Shown here: one piece after another, positions 60,001 to 64,000 of the stretch
Layout: each line of letters opens with the position of its first letter
How positions within the stretch are numbered: position 1 is the first letter of the stretch
Origin: Thermopolyspora sp040678635
GTDB taxonomy: Bacteria; Actinomycetota; Actinomycetes; Streptosporangiales; Streptosporangiaceae
Direction: 5' to 3'
Assembly (NCBI RefSeq): GCF_040678635.1
Contig: NZ_JBFATZ010000019.1
Location: forward strand, 62,001-126,000
Length of the DNA stretch: 64,000 nucleotides
Position numbers and translations under genes: made by a program
Notes under the pieces: generated by a model
Told to the model about the DNA's origin: nothing
Seen by the model: only the letters and a program-made list of their open reading frames with translations
The model's database searches: none

Positions 60001-60588
60001 ATGCCGAAGATCAACGCGGCTACAGTGGCCGAGCACCGCGCCCAGCAGCACGGCGCGCTGCTCGCCGCCGCCCGAGAACTGCTTCTCGACCGAGGCTATC
60101 CCGCGCTGACCTTCGACGCACTCGCCAAGCGCACCGGCCTCGCCCGCCCAACCGTCTACTCGTACTTCCGCACCAAGGACGAGGTGGTCATCGCCCTATG
60201 CGAGGCCGAGCTCCCCCTCGTCGCCGCCGACATCGACAAGGCCCTACGCCGAGCCACCACCCCACGCGACCGCATCGCCGCTTTCATCCGCACCCAACTC
60301 CGCGCCGCCCGCAAACGCCGCTACCGCCTCGCCCACGCCCTGGCCAGCGCCCCCCTCCCGGCCGAGACCCAGCGCCGCATCATGACCCTCCACCGCGAAC
60401 TGGTCCCCAGCGCGGCCCCCCTGTTCACCGAACTCGGCCACCCCCACCCAGCCCTGGCCGCCGCCCTCCTCCAGGGCCTGATCAACGCCGCCGTCACCGC
60501 GATGGACGCCGGTGAACCGCTGAAGCGCGTAGAACAGACCACCATCGCAGCCGCCCTTAACGGCCTCGCCGACTCTCCCTCCGCCTGA
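60001..60588 (+). CDS. TetR family regulator
   Basis: 195 residues from ATG 60001. HTH: VAEHRAQQHGALLAAARELL, then FDALAKRTGLARPTVYSYFR with TKDEVVIALCEAELPLVAAD. The ligand domain is short and helical (RIAAFIRTQLRAARKRRYRL, AAALLQGLINAAVTAMDAGE). Co-directional with the MFS pump, likely in one transcript and its probable repressor. Confidence 0.92.
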   Translation: MPKINAATVAEHRAQQHGALLAAARELLLDRGYPALTFDALAKRTGLARPTVYSYFRTKDEVVIALCEAELPLVAADIDKALRRATTPRDRIAAFIRTQLRAARKRRYRLAHALASAPLPAETQRRIMTLHRELVPSAAPLFTELGHPHPALAAALLQGLINAAVTAMDAGEPLKRVEQTTIAAALNGLADSPSA

Positions 60589-60601
60589 GCCTGTTCAGGC
60601 G
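60582..60601. terminator. Short bidirectional hairpin terminator
   Basis: CGCCTGA (60582-60588) and TCAGGCG (60595-60601) form a 7-bp stem with a 6-base loop between the convergent TetR and XRE-TPR genes; the TetR stop codon lies in the left arm. No T-run follows, as is usual in actinobacteria. Confidence 0.5.
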
Positions 60602-60602
60602 C

Positions 60603-61919
60603 TCACACAGGTCCGGGACTTAACGTCAGCATCTCGCGAAACTCGCCGACCGCAGGGCGAGCACGTTGATCGAGCGGCACCGCATGGAGGATCCTCCGGC
60701 CGATCTCGTTGATCTGGTGAGTGCGATACCGCGGAGGCAGGTCATCGATCGTGGCGGAGGCACGCCGCAGACCCTCGTCCACACCTCCGCATATCACCGT
60801 GCACAGGGCGGTCTGCAGATGCGCCATGGCATGGTACTGATAGTCCCTGACGACCGACAGAACACGTTCGCACGCGTCTGCCGCCGCGCTCTCGTCCCCG
60901 GCCTCCGCGCTCACCCATAGCTCGGCGTACTCCAACTGACCCCCGCGCATGCGCCACACGTACGGCATGATGCTCGTGGCCGGTGGCTCCGACTCCATGA
61001 CGTCATGGCAGGTCCGCAGGGTTGACCGGGCCTCGGCGTGCCTGCCTGCCGAGGCAAGCGCTTTGGCCTGTGAACACAGAACGAAGGCCGTCCCGAGGGA
61101 TCGTGCGTCACCGGCGATGTGCCGCGCCTGCTCGGTGAGGCGCAGAACGGTCAGCGGGTCGCGTTGGCCGTGGCCCAGGATGTGGCCCGCCGCAGTGGCG
61201 CGAACTCCCAGTCGCAGGTGCAGATCCCCCGTTTCGTCCGCCATCGCCCGCGCGGTGTGCCACCAGCGCAGCGCCGCGCCGTGCTCGCCAAGCCGGGACA
61301 GCACGTTCGCATGGAGGGTGGACAGCGCGGCCACGACCCGGCGCAATTCAAGGATCTCGCTACTGTCCTTAAGATTGCGCAACTGCTGTTGCAGCTCGGC
61401 AAGGTCATTCTGCAGATCATCCCGCGCCTCAGCGGGTGGGCGCGTATGAAGCGTGTTCAGTTGATCGTCGCAAGCGAGATGCCAGTCTTCGACGGTGCGC
61501 TCCTCGACCAGATCCATGTGGAGAAGCTGACGTAGAGGCTCTCCTGTCGAGCCCAGCGCACTGAAACCAGCGCTGGTGGCGGCGAGTTGCAGAATTCGTC
61601 GGCGTTCCGTGGTGTTCACCTCATCCGAAGTCTCTTTTCTCACCAGCGTACGCAAACGATCCACTTCGGCAACAATGCCGTGAAGGGCAATAAGCCGACC
61701 ATTTGCCCCGTACACCTCGTCCAGGCGTCGCACCGTGTCCGGTTGGGGACGGGTGACGCCGCGCTCCCACTTGGACAGGTCGGCGTCGTCGCACCAAGCC
61801 AGTTTCGCCACCTGCCGCAGCGTAAGCCCGCGCACCTCGTCGCGCTGGTAGCGCATCTCGGCGCCCAGCAGATGCCAGGGCGAGGCGCACGGGTTCACCG
61901 GATCGGGTTTACGAGGCAT
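60603..61919 (-). CDS. XRE-family regulator with TPR-like C-terminal domain
   Basis: 438 residues from ATG 61919 (the longer frame to 62063 is not needed). N-terminal HTH: GAEMRYQRDEVRGLTLRQVA, KLAWCDDADLSKWERGVTRP, with the LDEVYGANGRLIALHGIVAE follow-on helix. The rest is a helical TPR-like sensor domain (GEHGAALRWWHTARAMADET, GTAFVLCSQAKALASAGRHA). This family is abundant in actinomycetes, in partnership with a small protein encoded beside it. The adjacent divergent ORF at 62185 fits that partner. Ligand unknown. Confidence 0.85.
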   Translation of the reverse strand: MPRKPDPVNPCASPWHLLGAEMRYQRDEVRGLTLRQVAKLAWCDDADLSKWERGVTRPQPDTVRRLDEVYGANGRLIALHGIVAEVDRLRTLVRKETSDEVNTTERRRILQLAATSAGFSALGSTGEPLRQLLHMDLVEERTVEDWHLACDDQLNTLHTRPPAEARDDLQNDLAELQQQLRNLKDSSEILELRRVVAALSTLHANVLSRLGEHGAALRWWHTARAMADETGDLHLRLGVRATAAGHILGHGQRDPLTVLRLTEQARHIAGDARSLGTAFVLCSQAKALASAGRHAEARSTLRTCHDVMESEPPATSIMPYVWRMRGGQLEYAELWVSAEAGDESAAADACERVLSVVRDYQYHAMAHLQTALCTVICGGVDEGLRRASATIDDLPPRYRTHQINEIGRRILHAVPLDQRARPAVGEFREMLTLSPGPV

Positions 61920-62184
61920 TCGGCACCACCAAATCCTGCCTGTACGGGGACGGTTACTCACCCACGTCAAATGTATAGGGGCACGCCCCGCCAGGTTCCA
62001 TGATTTCTCTGCCAAAGGCAAACCACAGGTACAAGCGGGGTCCGATTCGACTGGTGTTACCACTTACGACCCCTTGTTCCCAAGCGAGGTGTGACCAAAT
62101 GATCAGCCGTGCCGCCGCAGACCCCTATTCGCTAATTCCGGAAATAGTCCGATTTTCAAACGTTTCCGTGGCCTGGGGCGGGCG

Positions 62185-62520
62185 ATGAGGGCGGCTCGTG
62201 AGGGCAGACGCGGCGGAGGACGGCATCGGCAGGGGTCCCCGTACGTGCCCTGGACCCGCATCCGGTGGGACGTGCGCCAGCAGGCGTCCGCCGCCGCACT
62301 CGACATGATCGAGCCGGGCTGGCTGGTGATGTACCGCCCCTGGGCACGGAGCTTCTACGCGGTCCCGACATGGCCCCTGCCCGGCGAAGCCGGCGTCGAG
62401 GCCCGGACCATCGTGGGACTCCAGGCCCGTATGCGGCAGGCCGAAGCATCGTCGTCCGCCGCCGAACGAGCCCGCCCTCGGCCCGAGATCCGCGGATTCC
62501 CTCGGACGGAGGCGGTATGA
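62185..62520 (+). CDS. Small conserved partner of the XRE-TPR regulator
   Basis: 111 residues from ATG 62185. The core QQASAAALDMIEPGWLVMYR, then PWARSFYAVPTWPLPGEAGV and ARTIVGLQARMRQAEASSSA, matches small actinobacterial proteins encoded next to XRE-TPR regulators (PGWLVxYGPxxRxFxAF pattern). The basic first 25 residues are less certain. Divergent from the regulator. Its stop overlaps the next start (ATGA), so the octapeptide-repeat protein is coupled to it. Function not known. Confidence 0.7.
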   Translation: MRAAREGRRGGGRHRQGSPYVPWTRIRWDVRQQASAAALDMIEPGWLVMYRPWARSFYAVPTWPLPGEAGVEARTIVGLQARMRQAEASSSAAERARPRPEIRGFPRTEAV

Positions 62521-63122
62521 GCAGCGGCACCCACTCCCGGCGAAATGGCGACACCGCCCCTCGGCAAAGCAGCGACCTCGGCCGCCCGCCAAGCGGCGAT
62601 CCCGGTTCCCCCCAAAGCGGTAACACCGACTCTCGGCACAACGGCGGCACCGGCTCTCCGCCAAGCGGCGACATTTACTCCCCGCAAAGCGGTAACACCG
62701 ACTCTCGTCACAACGGCGACCTCGGTCGCCCGCAAAGCGGCGATCCCGGTTCCCCGCGAAGCGGTAACACCGACTCTCGGTACAAGGGCGGCACCGGCTC
62801 TCCGCCAAGCGGCGACATTTACTCCCCGCGAAGCGGCGGTACCTGCCCTCCCCCTCCCCTACGGCCCTTGTCGTACGTCTACGAGGCCGACGGCGGAGAC
62901 GGCCACGGCGTGTGCGGCGTCACTGACGCGTTCGACACCGCAGAGCGCCACCTCGTCGCGGCCCTACGAACCATGCCCCACGGCGCTTCGGGCAGCATCC
63001 GGTTGGCGGTCCTCGACTCGACGATGTTGCCCTATCCGTCCTACCGTTACAGCCCGGTGATCGCCCGCGCATGGTACGACGCGCCGACAAATCCCCCGCG
63101 CGCGGCCGCAGATATGCGTTAG
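62517..63122 (+). CDS. Octapeptide-repeat protein with a small C-terminal domain
   Basis: 201 residues from ATG 62517 in an ATGA overlap with the previous gene. Residues 3-106 are 13 tandem 8-residue units such as GDPGSPQS, GNTDSRHN, GGTGSPPS, GDIYSPQS and GDLGRPQS. Residues 112-201 form a compact domain (LSYVYEADGGDGHGVCGVTD, then TAERHLVAALRTMPHGASGS and IARAWYDAPTNPP), which resembles small actinobacterial proteins found beside XRE-TPR regulators. The repeat part is likely an extended, hydrophilic linker. No signal peptide. Confidence 0.65.
   Translation: MSSGTHSRRNGDTAPRQSSDLGRPPSGDPGSPQSGNTDSRHNGGTGSPPSGDIYSPQSGNTDSRHNGDLGRPQSGDPGSPRSGNTDSRYKGGTGSPPSGDIYSPRSGGTCPPPPLRPLSYVYEADGGDGHGVCGVTDAFDTAERHLVAALRTMPHGASGSIRLAVLDSTMLPYPSYRYSPVIARAWYDAPTNPPRAAADMR
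62523..62834. repeat. 24-bp coding tandem repeat (13 units)
   Basis: Thirteen 24-bp units in register with codons. Units 3-7 recur as units 9-13, six units (144 bp) away, giving a higher-order repeat. Consensus units begin GGCGA or GGTAA. Because the length is a multiple of three, all three forward frames and some reverse frames stay open, so long frames here on other strands are shadows. Confidence 0.9.
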
Positions 63123-63146
63123 CGTCCACTGGAGTGGTGTACGGGT

Positions 63147-63669
63147 TTGAACCCGTTCGTCACCTTGATGCCCGCTAGGGAAGATCGATGTGACATGAGG
63201 GCGGCCACTCCGCGATCCTTCACAGCTGTCGAAGGCAAGAAGGAGAACGAGAAGTGGCCGCTATGGACATTCATTCAGCCCGTGGAGGGCGAGTGGTTCG
63301 ACGAGACACTGGCCAAGGCCTCGCCGGATGTGCTGCGCGAGATGGTTGTGCGGATGGCGCAGATGATGATGGACGCCGAGGTCGAGCAGCGCTGCGGCGC
63401 CGGATACGGCGAGGTGTCCGACCAGCGGGTCAACTCGCGTAACGGCTACCGGCGGCGGGAGTGGGACACCTGTGCCGGGACCGTCGAGCCGACGATCCCG
63501 AGGTTGCGGCAGGGGACGTACTACCCCGAGTGGCTGCTGGAGCGGCGGCGGCGCGCCGAGCGGGCACCGGCCTCGGTGGTGGCGACCTCATATCTAGCTG
63601 GGGGTGTCGACCCGGCGGGTGCGGAAACCCGCCGAGCAGCTCGGCGTGACCAAACTGTCCAGGTCGCAG
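63147..63669 (+). pseudogene. IS256-family transposase, N-terminal fragment
   Basis: From about 63282 the frame reads VEGEWFDETLAKASPDVLRE, MAQMMMDAEVEQRCGAGYGE, VNSRNGYRRREWDT and GTYYPEWLLERRRRAERAPA, the conserved N-terminal region of mutator/IS256 transposases, up to SYLAG. A run of five G at about 63599-63604 breaks the frame; the next frame gives STRRVRKPAEQLGVTKLSRS, then homology stops at 63657-63669. No DDE catalytic residue is retained. The 5' end of the native gene is not clear. Confidence 0.75.
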
Positions 63670-63809
63670 GCGGTGGCCGGGTGGCGGCAGGTGGGGAAGC
63701 GGCAGGTCTGGTCCCGGGCCTGGTTCAGCCGTCGCATGGCGGTAGTGGGCCGGTAGCGGATCTGGCCGTGGTGCATGGCGGCTCGCCTCGTCGTAGTCCG
63801 TTTTGTCAT
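63657..63809 (-). pseudogene. HNH endonuclease (DUF222-type) internal fragment
   Basis: Minus-strand frame from 63809: HGQIRYRPTTAMRRLNQARD, then QTCRFPTCRHPATACDLD, the segment that precedes the DLDHT motif of DUF222/13E12-repeat HNH proteins. It stops where the IS256 fragment begins; the shared bases GTCCAGGTCGCA mark a short-homology junction. ATG 63807-63809 overlaps the stop of the first HNH fragment, so it may be a second, adjacent copy. Confidence 0.55.
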
Positions 63810-64000
63810 AGGGGGTAGCGGTCGGGGTGGACGGTGTGGGTGCGTTTGGCAGGGGTTTCCCACACCAGGGTGCCGGGGCTGGGCTGGGTGAGTTTCCACC
63901 CATCGGTCTGCTTCAGGACATGGTGCCGGCGACACAGGGCGGCCAGGTTGCACGGGCAGGTGGGGCCTTTTTCGTCGTAGGGGCGGGTGTGGTCCAGATC
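63806..64000 (-). CDS. HNH endonuclease (DUF222/13E12-type), C-terminal end, partial
   Basis: Runs off the right edge. The visible 64 residues start LDHTRPYDEKGPTCPCNLAA, LCRRHHVLKQTDGWKLTQPS, and end VWETPAKRTHTVHPDRYPL with stop at 63806-63808. LDHT and CRRHHxLK are the HNH core motifs of the DUF222 family, common in actinobacteria and often linked to mobile DNA. The rest lies outside the window. Confidence 0.8.
   Translation of the reverse strand, partial: DLDHTRPYDEKGPTCPCNLAALCRRHHVLKQTDGWKLTQPSPGTLVWETPAKRTHTVHPDRYPL

Noticed and set aside
62523..62834. Regular 24-bp repeats resembling a CRISPR array
   Set aside because: There are no unique spacers; units are contiguous, in register with codons, and encode octapeptides in a plausible gene. 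No cas gene is near.

Overview
The window is high-GC DNA with actinobacterial features: frequent GTG/TTG starts, short overlaps between co-transcribed genes, many TetR/PadR/AraC regulators, a leaderless-type galU start and an XRE-TPR regulator paired with a small conserved partner. The gene content and the order fmdB, mtnP, SAF, 5-FTHF cyclo-ligase, galU, moeA, moaC, mog suggest a filamentous actinomycete, possibly of the Streptosporangiales. The taxonomy is inferred, not demonstrated.

The left half (about 366-31034) is mobile DNA stacked at the 3' end of a tRNA-Arg(CCT) gene. Three related 50-bp sites (366-415, 8748-8797, 30985-31034) fit attL, attP and attR of two tandemly integrated serine-integrase elements. 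Element A (391-8772) is mostly decayed: TetR/MFS remnants, a duplicated metal-binding-protein leader, one membrane protein, and an IS5-type transposase split by a Tn554-like unit. It keeps an intact large serine integrase (6919-8868) whose 3' end runs through the central att site. Element B (8773-31009) has lost its integrase, of which only the last codons remain at the right att site, and carries cargo.

Element B cargo begins with an ImmA-type protease and XRE regulator, divergent from a two-gene unit: a metallo-beta-lactamase-fold protein and a 1172-residue protein that fuses an E2-like domain, an E1/ThiF domain, a JAB deubiquitinase-like domain and a patatin phospholipase domain. Next is a complete three-gene pPIWI-RE island (REase-like protein, DinG/XPD-type helicase, PIWI protein). 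A broken methyltransferase, a radical-SAM/SPASM - dTMP-kinase-like - EEP nuclease/phosphatase - CYTH cluster, an IS481 element and a truncated ISL3 transposase follow. The first two units look like anti-phage or conflict systems. The E2-E1-JAB-patatin fusion is the most unusual gene in the window.

From 31002 rightwards the sequence is ordinary chromosome: tRNA-Arg, a VanY-type peptidase, SAF/CpaB protein, MTA phosphorylase, FmdB zinc ribbon, a CPA1 antiporter, 5-FTHF cyclo-ligase, GalU, the molybdenum cofactor genes moeA-moaC-mog, an acetyltransferase and tRNA-Ala(CGC). After about 43.3 kb come redox and regulator pairs (LLM oxidoreductase/AraC/PobA-like hydroxylase/flavin reductase; TetR/aldo-keto reductase; TetR/FAD monooxygenase with paired 30-bp operators), a secreted peptidase, a PadR-ABC exporter operon, a zinc alcohol dehydrogenase and a TetA-like MFS pump. 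The right edge holds an XRE-TPR regulator with its small partner, an octapeptide-repeat protein, and a junk zone where an IS256 transposase fragment abuts two HNH (DUF222-type) fragments.
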